A DNA stretch of 64,000 nucleotides from Streptosporangium oxazolinicum (lineage in GTDB: Bacteria; Actinomycetota; Actinomycetes; Streptosporangiales; Streptosporangiaceae). The DNA lies in contig NZ_BAABAQ010000007.1 in assembly GCF_039537505.1 (NCBI RefSeq), positions 248,001 through 312,000 of the forward strand. The letters are read 5' to 3'. Below, piece after piece: positions 7,938 to 16,170 of the stretch (within the stretch, counting starts at the first letter, position 1; each line of letters begins with the position of its first letter). A program made the position numbers and the translations under genes. The notes under the pieces are model-generated. The model had not been told where the DNA came from. It was given only the letters and a program-made list of their open reading frames with translations, and did not search any database.

Positions 7938-9443
7938 CTATTGGTCGCCGGTCAACCAGCGGGCCACGGCGCGGGCCGAAGCCCGGGAGATGCCGTTCGT
8001 GGTCACGTACACGGCTCCGGAGGGCTCGCCGGGCATCCCGGTCTCGACCACCACGGTGTCGGGGCGCAGCGCGACGGCCCGCGCCAGCAGCTCGCCGACC
8101 CAGGGGTGACGCCTGGCGTCGTGCACCACCATCACCAGCGGACGGCTCCCGTCACCCAGGTCGGGCAGCTCGGGCGCCTCCACGGTGACGACGTGGCCGA
8201 CGGTGTCCGGCAGCAACTCGGTGAAGGCGCCGATGAGACCGGTGAGCAGGCCCGGCTCGACCGCCTCGCTCAGCCGGGGGGCGATGTCGACGACCAGCGG
8301 CGGCCCGGAAAGCACGGTCGGGGCGCCGGTGGCGGTCACCCGGATGGCCGCGCGGGCGGTCCGCAGGCCGAGCTCCTCGCCCTCGCTCCCCGTGCCCCGG
8401 GCGGCGTTCCCCGCCGCCCGCGCCGCCACGGCGGCGTCCGAGGCGTACCAGCCGGACAGCGCGAGGACGCGGGAGGCGGCCTCGGCCAGCCGGTCCTCGC
8501 CGAGCCTGCCCTCCCGTACGGCGTCCACGATGGCGTCGCGCAGCTCGTGGACGTTCTCGCCCCCGGGGGAGGAGATGCCCGCGCAGACCGCGTCGGCCCC
8601 GGCCGCCAGGGCACGGACCGCGATCTCCCCCGGTGAGTGAAGGGCCGCGACGGCGCGCATCTCGATGGCGTCGGTGACGATCATGCCGGTGAACCCCATC
8701 TCCTCGCGGAGCAGCCCGGTCGTGATCCTCCGGCTCAGCGTCGCGGGGTTCTCCGGGTCGAGGGCCGGGATCAGCAGGTGCCCGCACATGACGGCCCGGA
8801 CCCCGGCGGCCACCGCCGTGCGGAAGGGCGGCAGATCGCGCTCGGCGAGGAGCCGGGGGGAGACGTGCACGGTCGGCAGGGCGTGGTGGGAGTCGGTGTG
8901 GGTGTCGCCGTGGCCGGGGAAGTGCTTGGCGCAGGCGGCCACCCCGGCCCCCTGGAGCCCGGAGACCCAGGCCACGGTGTGCCGGGAGACCAGCTCGGGG
9001 TCGGCCCCGAAGGAGCGGACGCCGATCACCGGGTTGGCCGGGTTGGCGTTGACGTCCGCCACCGGGGCGTAGTCGAGGGTGATGTCGGCCGAGGCGAGGA
9101 GGCGGCCGATCTCCTGGGCGACCAGCCGGGTCCTTTCGACGTCGTCGCCCACGCCCAGCGCCCGGTTGCCCGGCCACGAGCTGCCCAGCCTCGCCTGCAG
9201 GCGGGTGACGGACCCGCCCTCCTCGTCCACCGCGATCACCGCGGCGGGGTTCTCCGCGCGCAGCCGGGCGACCAGATCGGTCGTGTGGCCGAGGCCGGCG
9301 AGGTTGCGGGCGAACAGCACGGTCCCGCCGAGGCCCTCGTCGCCGAGGGCGCGGAGCAGCCATCCGGGCGGCTCCGTGCCGTCGAAACCCGGCTGGAGGA
9401 CGGTCATGGCCAGCCGGGCCAGGTCGGGGCTGCGATGGGGCAT
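7938..9443 (-). CDS. nagZ: beta-N-acetylhexosaminidase NagZ, GH3
   Basis: Retaining glycosidase that removes GlcNAc from GlcNAc-(anhydro)MurNAc muropeptides. 501 aa. The GH3 catalytic barrel (about 1-340) carries the NagZ hallmark KHFPGHGDTHTDSHHALP near residues 170-187, whose Asp-x-His dyad supplies the unusual acid/base histidine. The nucleophile Asp lies in VTDAIEMRA near 253. A C-terminal domain of about 150 residues follows, as in Bacillus-type rather than the short E. coli NagZ. No signal peptide is evident. It is transcribed divergently from the GHL10 hydrolase with a 335-bp regulatory gap and is followed by the RpiR regulator. Confidence 0.93.
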   Translation of the reverse strand: MPHRSPDLARLAMTVLQPGFDGTEPPGWLLRALGDEGLGGTVLFARNLAGLGHTTDLVARLRAENPAAVIAVDEEGGSVTRLQARLGSSWPGNRALGVGDDVERTRLVAQEIGRLLASADITLDYAPVADVNANPANPVIGVRSFGADPELVSRHTVAWVSGLQGAGVAACAKHFPGHGDTHTDSHHALPTVHVSPRLLAERDLPPFRTAVAAGVRAVMCGHLLIPALDPENPATLSRRITTGLLREEMGFTGMIVTDAIEMRAVAALHSPGEIAVRALAAGADAVCAGISSPGGENVHELRDAIVDAVREGRLGEDRLAEAASRVLALSGWYASDAAVAARAAGNAARGTGSEGEELGLRTARAAIRVTATGAPTVLSGPPLVVDIAPRLSEAVEPGLLTGLIGAFTELLPDTVGHVVTVEAPELPDLGDGSRPLVMVVHDARRHPWVGELLARAVALRPDTVVVETGMPGEPSGAVYVTTNGISRASARAVARWLTGDQ

Positions 9444-9519
9444 GCGGTCACCTTCTCGATCGAGGCAGGCGTCTTCCGACGGGTCGGTGCAGGGAGATGT
9501 CTCAAGGCAGATTACCCAT

Positions 9520-9546
9520 CAATGACAATTTTCTTCATTATCATTG
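9520..9546. promoter_or_regulatory. 27-bp near-palindrome, candidate MurR/RpiR operator
   Basis: CAATGACAAT-N7-ATTATCATTG: 10-bp arms with one mismatch, in a conspicuously AT-rich patch of an otherwise GC-rich window. It lies 77 bp upstream of nagZ and 233 bp upstream of the GHL10 gene, so it could govern both. Assignment to the adjacent RpiR regulator is inference. Confidence 0.6.
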
Positions 9547-9568
9547 CCTTCAAAGTAGCTTTCTGTCA

Positions 9569-9584
9569 TTCTCGCGATCGAGAA
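9569..9584. promoter_or_regulatory. 16-bp inverted repeat in the nagZ/GHL10 gap
   Basis: TTCTCG-CGAT-CGAGAA is a perfect inverted repeat 23 bp beyond the AT-rich palindrome. It may be a second regulator site or a hairpin. The remainder of the gap, 9585-9778, is ordinary GC-rich DNA in which I see no gene. Confidence 0.35.
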
Positions 9585-9778
9585 CCCCGGGACCCGGTGG
9601 TCCGGTGACCGGCTTCGCGATCATCTCCGCGTCCGTTCCCGTGTCCGCTCCGTGCTCGCCTCATGTCCGCTTTGTGTCCGTCCTCATGTTCCTTCGCGCC
9701 CGCCCTCGCGGCGGCCCGGCGGCGCCCGGCCCACGGCCCCCGGCCCGCCGCCAGGGGCCGAACACCCCTGGAGTCCGC

Positions 9779-11353
9779 ATGAGCCCATCCAGCCGGCGAG
9801 CCGTCCTGCGCGGCCTCGCCCTCGCCGCCGCGGCGACCGCCATCCCCCTGTCCGGCCGGACCCCGGCCGCCGCCTCCGGAATCTCCCACGAGGGCTCCTC
9901 CGGCGCCGAGGGCGCGCCGCCGCTGCGCCAGATGCGCGGCATGTGGATCGCCTCGGTCGCCAACATCAACTGGCCGTCGAGGACCGGGCTGAGCGCGGAG
10001 CGGCAGAAGGCCGAGTACGTCGCCTGGCTCGACCTGGCGCGGGCCCGCGGGCTCAACTCGGTGTTCGTGCAGGTCCGGCCCACCGCCGACGCCTTCTGGC
10101 CCTCCCCGTACGAGCCCTGGTCGCAGTATCTGACCGGCGTCCAGGGGGGTGACCCCGGCTACGACCCGCTGGCCTTCCTCGTGGCGGAGACCCACCGGCG
10201 GGGTCTGGCCTTCCACGCGTGGTTCAACCCCTACCGGGTGTCGATGCAGGCCGACCCGGCCCTGCTGCACCCCGACCACCCCGGCCGCAGGCACCCCGAC
10301 TGGATCGTCCCCTACGGCGGCAAGCTCTACTACAACCCCGGCATGCCCGAGGTCCGCGCCTTCGTGCAGGACGCGATGATGGACGCGGTCACCAGGTACG
10401 ACATCGACGGCCTGCACTTCGACGACTACTTCTACCCGGTCAACACCACCGCCTTCGACGACAGCGAGGCCTACGCCCGTTACGGCGGCGGCTTCCCCGA
10501 CCTCGCGGCCTGGCGGCGCGAGAACGTCGACCTTCTCGTCCGGGAGATGCGGCGGCGGGTGCGGCGGGCCAAACCCGAGATCGCCTGGGGCATCAGCCCC
10601 TCGGGCATCTGGCGCAACAGGGCCACCGACCCCCTGGGCTCGGAGACCAGCGGCAGCCAGTCCTACGACAACCTGCACGCCGACACGCGCGGCTGGGTCA
10701 AGAAGGGCTGGCTCGACTACATCGCGCCGCAGCTCTACTGGTACATCGGCCAGTCCAACGCCGACTACGCCAAGCTGGTCCCCTGGTGGTCCGACGTGGT
10801 GGCGGGCACCGGCACGCAGCTGTGGATCGGCCAGGCGGCCTACAAGGCCGGGGCGGCGGGCCAGCCCGCCGAGTGGTCCCGGCCCGACGAGCTCAGCAGG
10901 CACCTCACCCTCAACCGGGACCACCCCGAGGTCGGCGGCGACATCTGGTACAACTCCGGCGACGTACGCGACGACCGGATCGGCTCGATCAGCGCCGTCG
11001 TGACCGGCCACTACACCCGTCCCGCGCTGCCCCCGCTGCTGCCCAGGCTCGCCTCGGGCCGGGCTCCGGGCCGCCCGCTCGTCCCCCTCGCCCGCCGGGT
11101 GGACGGCGGCGTCGAGCTGCGCGTCCTGGCCGCGGGCCCGAAGGTCCCCTTCCAGTACGCGATCTTCCGGCTCGACCGTCCGGCCGGGCCCGGGGACCTC
11201 GCCGACGCCCGGCACCTGATCGCGACCGTCCCCGCGAGCCGTGACCTGCGCTGGGTGGACCCGGCGGGCACCGCGGGCGCCCGCTACCACGTGGTGGCCG
11301 TCGACCGGGCCGGTCGCCTGAGCCCGCCCAGCACCGCCCGCCGCGCGCGGTGA
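9779..11353 (+). CDS. Tat-exported glycoside-hydrolase-like protein, GHL10/DUF187 (YngK type)
   Basis: 524-aa secreted protein. From ATG 9779 the N-terminus has a twin-arginine signal (SRRAVLRG, then a hydrophobic Ala/Leu stretch and TPAAAS), so export through Tat is predicted. The mature part begins RGMWIASVANINWPS, the conserved start of the GHL10 TIM-barrel family, with FVQVRPTADAFWPS, IDGLHFDDYFYP and IAPQLYWYIG further on. These are typical barrel-strand motifs with acidic residues. A C-terminal Ig/FnIII-like region (about 420-524) follows. The reading frame is open upstream, but only this start gives the signal peptide. Biochemistry of the family is poorly defined; location between nagZ and anmK suggests a wall-glycan role. 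Confidence 0.85.
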   Translation: MSPSSRRAVLRGLALAAAATAIPLSGRTPAAASGISHEGSSGAEGAPPLRQMRGMWIASVANINWPSRTGLSAERQKAEYVAWLDLARARGLNSVFVQVRPTADAFWPSPYEPWSQYLTGVQGGDPGYDPLAFLVAETHRRGLAFHAWFNPYRVSMQADPALLHPDHPGRRHPDWIVPYGGKLYYNPGMPEVRAFVQDAMMDAVTRYDIDGLHFDDYFYPVNTTAFDDSEAYARYGGGFPDLAAWRRENVDLLVREMRRRVRRAKPEIAWGISPSGIWRNRATDPLGSETSGSQSYDNLHADTRGWVKKGWLDYIAPQLYWYIGQSNADYAKLVPWWSDVVAGTGTQLWIGQAAYKAGAAGQPAEWSRPDELSRHLTLNRDHPEVGGDIWYNSGDVRDDRIGSISAVVTGHYTRPALPPLLPRLASGRAPGRPLVPLARRVDGGVELRVLAAGPKVPFQYAIFRLDRPAGPGDLADARHLIATVPASRDLRWVDPAGTAGARYHVVAVDRAGRLSPPSTARRAR

Positions 11354-11381
11354 CGGCCGTGCGCGTACCTGGGGGTGAGGC

Positions 11382-12542
11382 ATGCGCGTACTGGGCCTGA
11401 TGTCGGGAACGTCCCACGACGGGATCGACAGCGCGATCGTGGACTGGTCCCCGGACGGCGACGTGCTCACCGGCGCCGTCGAGCACACCGGCGCGTGGCC
11501 GTACGAGGAACGGCTCCGCGAGCGCGTCGCCGGGGCGCTGCCGCCGAACCCGGCCGACCTGGCCGAGGTGTGCCGGCTCGACACCCTGATCGGCCAGGCG
11601 TTCGCCGACGCCGCCGAGGCGTGCGGGCCGGTGGACCTCATCTGCTCGCACGGGCAGACGATGTTCCACTGGGTGGAGGGCGGCCGGGCGCGCGGCACGC
11701 TGCAGCTGGGCCAGCCCGCCTGGATCGCCGAGCGGACCGGTGTGCCGGTGGTCTCCGACCTGCGGGCCAGGGACGTGGCCGCCGGAGGGCAGGGCGCCCC
11801 GCTGGTCTCCTACCTCGACCTGCTGCTCCTGGCCGGGCTGCCGGGGCCGAGCGGCGCGCTCAACCTGGGCGGGATCGCGAACCTGACCGTGCGGGACGCG
11901 GGGACGGCCTACGACACCGGCCCGGCGTCGGCGCTGATGGACGCGGCGGTGTCGGCCGCCACGGGCGCGCCCTACGACGAGGACGGCCGCCTCGCCGCCT
12001 CGGGGGAGGTGCACCGGGGGCTGCTGGAGGACCTGCTGGCCGAGCCGTACTACCGGGCGCCGCCGCCCAAGAGCACCGGCAAGGAGCTGTTCCACCTCGG
12101 CTACCTGGTCAGGGCGGCGTCGCCGTACGGGCTGTCCCTGCCCGACCTGCTGGCGACGCTGGCCGCGCTCACCGCCGAGACCGTCGCGGCGGAGATCCGG
12201 CGCCACCGCCTGGAAACGGTGGTGGTCTCCGGCGGCGGGGTGCGCAACCCGGTCCTGATGGCGATGCTGGCCGCGCGGGCCGGGGGCGCGCGGCTCGTGC
12301 CGAGCGACGAGCTGGGCGTCCCCGCCGACGCCAAGGAGGCGATCGCCTTCTCGCTCTTCGGCTGGCTGACGGCGCACGGGCTGCCCGCGACGGTCCCCGG
12401 CTGCACGGGCGCGTCCGGCCCCCGCCTCCTCGGCACGATCACGCCCGGCGACGGGCCGCTGAGGTTGCCGGAGCCCCTGGGGCAGGGGCCCCACCGACTG
12501 TGCCTCACCACGGACTCCGGGTTGCCCGGGGTGGCCGGTTAG
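11382..12542 (+). CDS. anmK: anhydro-N-acetylmuramic acid kinase AnmK
   Basis: Opens and phosphorylates 1,6-anhydroMurNAc to MurNAc-6-phosphate, the MurQ substrate. 386 aa, normal AnmK length. The N-terminal phosphate loop MSGTSHDGID is at residues 7-16, a GALNLGGIANLT segment lies mid-protein, and VVVSGGGVRNPVLM lies in the C-terminal lobe of this sugar-kinase fold. GGGGTGAGG provides a good ribosome site. It follows the GHL10 gene by 28 bp, likely the same transcript. Its presence indicates that lytic transglycosylase products are recycled as well as hydrolytic ones. Confidence 0.95.
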   Translation: MRVLGLMSGTSHDGIDSAIVDWSPDGDVLTGAVEHTGAWPYEERLRERVAGALPPNPADLAEVCRLDTLIGQAFADAAEACGPVDLICSHGQTMFHWVEGGRARGTLQLGQPAWIAERTGVPVVSDLRARDVAAGGQGAPLVSYLDLLLLAGLPGPSGALNLGGIANLTVRDAGTAYDTGPASALMDAAVSAATGAPYDEDGRLAASGEVHRGLLEDLLAEPYYRAPPPKSTGKELFHLGYLVRAASPYGLSLPDLLATLAALTAETVAAEIRRHRLETVVVSGGGVRNPVLMAMLAARAGGARLVPSDELGVPADAKEAIAFSLFGWLTAHGLPATVPGCTGASGPRLLGTITPGDGPLRLPEPLGQGPHRLCLTTDSGLPGVAG

Positions 12543-12605
12543 ACCGAAGGGGACCTTCTCTCCGCCGCTCCGGTCACGCGGGCGGCCCCTGATCCCGGAG
12601 GTCCG

Positions 12606-13586
12606 TCAAGCCGAGGCGCCCACGGCCTCGCGTACGGCCCTGATGACCGGCCGGTCGCGCTGGCAGGCGAGCCATCCGAGCGCCGACAGGCAGGGGGAGA
12701 GGTCCGTCACGTCCAGGTACCGGACCCCGGGGCGGGGGAAGAAGTCCCGCGCGGCCGAGGGCAGGAGGCACACCGCCTCGCCCCGGGCCACGGCGAGCAG
12801 GAGCCCCTCCATGTCGGACACCACGGGCCCGTAGCGCACCGGCACCCCGTCCGGGCGGGGATCCACCGCCCAGTAGTCCCACCACACCCGTGGGATCTGA
12901 GGCGGCATGTCGACGAAGGGACGACCGGCGAGGTCGCTCAGGGACACGGCGTCCCGGGTGGCCAGGGAGTCGTCGGCCGAGACGCAGGCGACGCGGGGCT
13001 CGGTGGCCAGCTCCGCGAACTCGATACCGGGCGGGACCGGCGGGCGCAGGAACGCGACGTCCAGATCACCGTCGATCAGCCGCGCCATGTGGTCGACGAA
13101 GTTCAGGGTGCGCACCTCGATGGTCAGCCGTGGGTGCCTGGAGCGCAGGTTCTCCAGGATCGCACGGGTGTAGGGCATCGCCGCCTCCGCCCCGACCGCT
13201 CCGACGACCAGGTGCCCGGTGAGGGTGCGAGACCACTGGCCCGCCCTCGCGCGCAGCCGCTCCATGGCGTCGACGACGGCGCGCGCGTCGCCGGTCAGGG
13301 CGCGGCCCGCCTCGCTCAGCCGCACGGTACGGCCGTCGCGCGCGAATAGCCGTACCCCGAGCCGTTGTTCCAGCACCTGGATCTGACGGCTCAGCGCCGG
13401 CTGGGTTATGAAGAGCCGCGCCGCGGCCCTGCCGAAATGCAGCTCCTCGCTCATCACGAGAAAGAGACGTAACTGGTGCGGCGTGACGTCGATTCCGGAC
13501 GGCCCGGAAAAGGAGCAGGGCCCGGTGTCGTCTGCCGTGGACGCCTTTGTCGTACGTCCCCGGGGAAGGCTCTGATCGGCGGTCAT
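12606..13586 (-). CDS. LysR-family transcriptional regulator
   Basis: 326 aa from ATG 13586. The winged helix-turn-helix (about 35-95) has LHFGRAAARLFITQPALSRQIQVLE, the standard LysR recognition region. A periplasmic-binding-like effector domain follows (VGAVGAEAAMPY... to the end). The reading frame is open another 47 codons upstream, but I chose 13586. Upstream of it is a -10-like TAACCT ending 8 nt before the ATG and an inverted repeat abutting the start codon, suggesting a leaderless, autoregulated transcript. The target gene is not evident. No metabolic gene is divergent at normal LysR spacing; the next gene is a damaged secreted-protein ORF. Confidence 0.88.
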   Translation of the reverse strand: MTADQSLPRGRTTKASTADDTGPCSFSGPSGIDVTPHQLRLFLVMSEELHFGRAAARLFITQPALSRQIQVLEQRLGVRLFARDGRTVRLSEAGRALTGDARAVVDAMERLRARAGQWSRTLTGHLVVGAVGAEAAMPYTRAILENLRSRHPRLTIEVRTLNFVDHMARLIDGDLDVAFLRPPVPPGIEFAELATEPRVACVSADDSLATRDAVSLSDLAGRPFVDMPPQIPRVWWDYWAVDPRPDGVPVRYGPVVSDMEGLLLAVARGEAVCLLPSAARDFFPRPGVRYLDVTDLSPCLSALGWLACQRDRPVIRAVREAVGASA

Positions 13587-13605
13587 GACCAATAGGTTAT
13601 TGGTC
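13587..13605. promoter_or_regulatory. inverted repeat abutting the lysR start codon
   Basis: GACCAATA-GGT-TATTGGTC, perfect 8-bp arms. Its edge touches the lysR start codon, and it contains the TAACCT -10 candidate for that gene. A LysR-type autoregulatory site is likely. GGTCATGACC (13581-13590) overlaps the start itself. Confidence 0.55.
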
Positions 13606-13834
13606 GGGTCAAGTCCTTCATGACCGTAAAGGTGGTACCGCCTTTCCGCTGGTGAGACCGTCTCCGTGGGGGGCGGTTTCCCGGTGCTCACGCCTTTGGG
13701 CGGTAATCCGGCGACCGGGTGGCCCACGGCGAACCGTCGGCTCCCTCCCGCTCGCCGGGCACGGGGCGCGGCCTCCGGCGGGGAAATCCGAGTACGCCCA
13801 CGAGGAAGGGGTCCGAAAAGAGGGTGAGGTCAAT

Positions 13835-14283
13835 GTGAACGGAGAGAGCGTGCGACGTTTCGGGCTTCCCTTGGCCAGTGCCCTGGGGATGGCACTGCTT
13901 TTCGCCTTTCCCGGTGTTTCACAGGCGGCGCACGCTTCGCCCTCGACGGCGGTGCTGGCGGACGGAGGGTGCCGCCAGGCGTACAACGGCGGTGGCTGGA
14001 CCAACGTCCATCCATGCGTCTCCAAGGACAGCAGAGGTATAAAAGCCGACGCCCATGTGGGGGCGCACCGGCCAGTTGCGCGTATTACGTGGTCGCCATC
14101 GTCCGGGCTGGAACCAGTACCGTGTTGAGGCGATCACTTGTCCAGCCCCGCAACCGGGGGCACTCCGAGATCGTCAGGCTCAACACCACCGCCGTGAGCG
14201 GCGTCGTAGCCAGGATCAGGGGCTACAACAGCAGCGGGGAAAGTTTCCTCAGCCTGGAAAGCCCTGTGATCACGTATCCCTGA
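13835..14283 (+). pseudogene. small secreted protein gene, frame-disrupted
   Basis: The GTG at 13835 opens a clear signal peptide (RRFGLPLASALGMALLFAF...SQAAHA) followed by DGGCRQAYNGGGWTNVHPCV. The coding character then changes frame after about 14055: PASCAYYVVAIVRAG and later HSEIVRLNTTAVSGVVARIRG to SPVITYP are in the -1/+2 frame relative to the signal peptide. In the middle WNQYRVEAITCPAPQPG reads well in the third frame. Frame 2 stops at 14128. Two to three indels, or sequencing errors, are needed to join them. I therefore call a broken gene for a short cysteine-containing exported protein of unknown function. Confidence 0.5.
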
Positions 14284-14291
14284 CACGCGGG

Positions 14292-14327
14292 GACGGACCG
14301 GACGGGAGGGGGCCCGCCCGGTCCGTC
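14292..14327 (+). terminator. hairpin after the secreted-protein ORF
   Basis: GACGGACCGG pairs perfectly with CCGGTCCGTC across a 16-nt loop that itself contains CGGG/CCCG. It begins 9 bp after the last stop. The following stretch, 14328-14553, shows no convincing gene. Confidence 0.55.
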
Positions 14328-14553
14328 TGACCGGAGGCCGTAGACCGGCCTGGCGCGGGAAGGCGGGCGCCGGCCCGCGCCCGTTCCGGGGCGGCGCGCT
14401 GGACTTCCGGCGGCGGCTCCCCGGCAGGCCCCCGGGCCTGTGGTAGCCGTTCGCGGGTCCGGGGTGGGCGCGGGGGCGGCCCGGGGCGGTGACGTCCCGG
14501 GCGTGGCCGCCACCGTGATCGTCGAGATCGTGGATTGACCGGCGCGCCACCCC

Positions 14554-14579
14554 CTATCCCAAATATCCTACAGGGATAG
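14554..14579. promoter_or_regulatory. inverted repeat upstream of the flavoprotein gene
   Basis: CTATCCC-N12-GGGATAG, perfect 7-bp arms within an AT-rich patch. A -10-like TATGCT (14585-14590) follows and ends 8 nt before an in-frame GTG at 14598. A regulator site at a promoter is the simplest reading. Confidence 0.5.
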
Positions 14580-14585
14580 TGGGTT

Positions 14586-15974
14586 ATGCTGGGTCGCGTG
14601 TCAGGTTCCCCAACGGTCGCCGTCGTGGGCGGCGGCGCGAGCGGCACGCTGGCGGCGGTCCACCTGCTCCGCGAGGCGCGGGCACGGGCCATGCCGCTGG
14701 AGGTCGTGCTGATCGACCAGTACGGACGGCACGCGCTGGGACAGGCGTACTCGACCACCGATCCGCACCACCTCCTCAACGCCTGCGCGAACAAGATGAG
14801 CGGGCTGGAGGACGACCCCGGCCACCTCCTGCGCTGGGCCCTCGACGACGGGCTGGACGTCTCCGACTCCGATTACCTGCCCAGACGGACGTACGGCCGC
14901 TATCTCCGCGACCTGCTGGCCGGTGCCGAGGAGTGGCCCGCCCGCGTGGTGCGCAGGGTGACCGGCACGGTGAGCGCCCTGACCCGGGAGCGGGGGGTAC
15001 GGGTCCACCTGTCCGGAGGCGGCCGGATCGACGCCGAGGCCGCCGTCCTGGCCCTGGGCAACCGCTCGCAGTCCGCCCGGCCGCCGATCGTGGACGCGGA
15101 GAGCCCCGGCTACGTCGCCGATCCGTGGGTGCCGGACGCGCTGGCCGGGATCCGCGACGGCGCGCCGGTGTTCGTGCTGGGGACCGGGCTGACCATGGTG
15201 GACGTGGCGGTCACCGTCACCCGGGCGCACCCGGAGACCGTGGTCCACGCGGTGTCGCGGCACGCGCTGCTGCCGAGGCCACACATCCGGCCCGTGCCGC
15301 CCCCGGTCCCGACGACGATCCCGGACGGGCCGCTGGGCGTCGGCGACCTGCTCCGCGCGGTACGCCTCGCCGTACGGGACAACGGAGGCGACTGGCGCGG
15401 CGTCGTCGACGGGCTGCGGCCACAGGCCCAGAGGCTGTGGACCCGGCTCACCCCGGAGGAGCAGAGGAGGTTCCTCGGCCTCGCCGCCCGCTACTGGGAG
15501 GTCCACCGGCACCGGATCCCTCCCGTCACGGCCGCCAGGATCGCCGACCTGCGGGCCACCGGACGCCTTCACGTGCTTCGCGGCCGGATGGTGCGGGCCG
15601 TGTCCGGCCCCCGCGGGCTGCGCGTCCAGGTGGGCGCCGACGGCGCCGTCCGGGAGCTCGACGTCGGCTGGCTGGTCAACGCCACCGGGCCCGGGGCCGA
15701 CATCACCCGCGATCCCCTCCTCGCCGGTCTCGTCGCCGACGGCCTGGTCCGGCCGGACCGGCTGCGGCTCGGGCTGGACGCCGACCCCGGCGGCGCGGTC
15801 CTGGACGCGTCGGGAGACCCGGACGACAGGATCTTCACGCTGGGTCCCATGCGGCGCGGAAGCCTGTACGAGACGACGGCGATCCCGGAGATCCGCGCCC
15901 AGGCCGCGGCCCTCGCGCCACGCCTCGTGGCGGCGGTCGTCTCCGCCCCCCGGCGCGCCGCGTCGACCGGCTAG
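14586..15974 (+). CDS. FAD/NAD(P)-binding protein
   Basis: 462-aa flavoprotein of the NAD_binding_9 type. An N-terminal dinucleotide-binding motif VAVVGGGASGTLAAVHLL lies at about residues 10-28. DQYGRHALGQAYST and HHLLNACANKMSGL follow, and a second nucleotide-binding segment PVFVLGTGLTMVDVAVT lies near 197. Family members resemble hydroxyacylglutathione-pathway or amine N-hydroxylase flavoproteins, but the reaction is not assigned. The ATG at 14586 lacks a ribosome site. GTG 14598, four codons in, sits exactly where a leaderless mRNA from TATGCT would start and may be the true initiator. Confidence 0.8.
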   Translation: MLGRVSGSPTVAVVGGGASGTLAAVHLLREARARAMPLEVVLIDQYGRHALGQAYSTTDPHHLLNACANKMSGLEDDPGHLLRWALDDGLDVSDSDYLPRRTYGRYLRDLLAGAEEWPARVVRRVTGTVSALTRERGVRVHLSGGGRIDAEAAVLALGNRSQSARPPIVDAESPGYVADPWVPDALAGIRDGAPVFVLGTGLTMVDVAVTVTRAHPETVVHAVSRHALLPRPHIRPVPPPVPTTIPDGPLGVGDLLRAVRLAVRDNGGDWRGVVDGLRPQAQRLWTRLTPEEQRRFLGLAARYWEVHRHRIPPVTAARIADLRATGRLHVLRGRMVRAVSGPRGLRVQVGADGAVRELDVGWLVNATGPGADITRDPLLAGLVADGLVRPDRLRLGLDADPGGAVLDASGDPDDRIFTLGPMRRGSLYETTAIPEIRAQAAALAPRLVAAVVSAPRRAASTG

Positions 15975-15994
15975 CGGGATCCCGGCGTCCGCGA

Positions 15995-16170
15995 ACCCGC
16001 CGGTCACCGGTGGCCGGGACGGTTCAGCGGGCCGGCAGGGTCGGATACGGAGACGCTGGCCGGGTGCCGGTCATCTCCGCACACCCGCCGGTCGCCGGGG
16101 CCCGGAGCGGTTCAGCGGGCCGGCAGGGTCGGATGCGGAGGCGCCGGCCGGGTGCCGGTCATCTCCGCGG
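15995..16170. repeat. 88-bp tandem duplication at the 3' end of the GNAT gene
   Basis: Two adjacent copies (15995-16082 and 16083-16170) share long identical tracts such as GGTTCAGCGGGCCGGCAGGG and CGGGTGCCGGTCATCTCCGC, with scattered substitutions. The right copy contains the true end of the minus-strand acetyltransferase gene (stop at 16112-16114). The left copy is a decayed extra tail beyond the stop. Confidence 0.85.

Noticed and set aside
9497..9778. N-terminal extension of the GHL10 protein to an upstream ATG
   Set aside because: It would place the Tat signal in the middle of the protein and cover the palindromic regulatory region.
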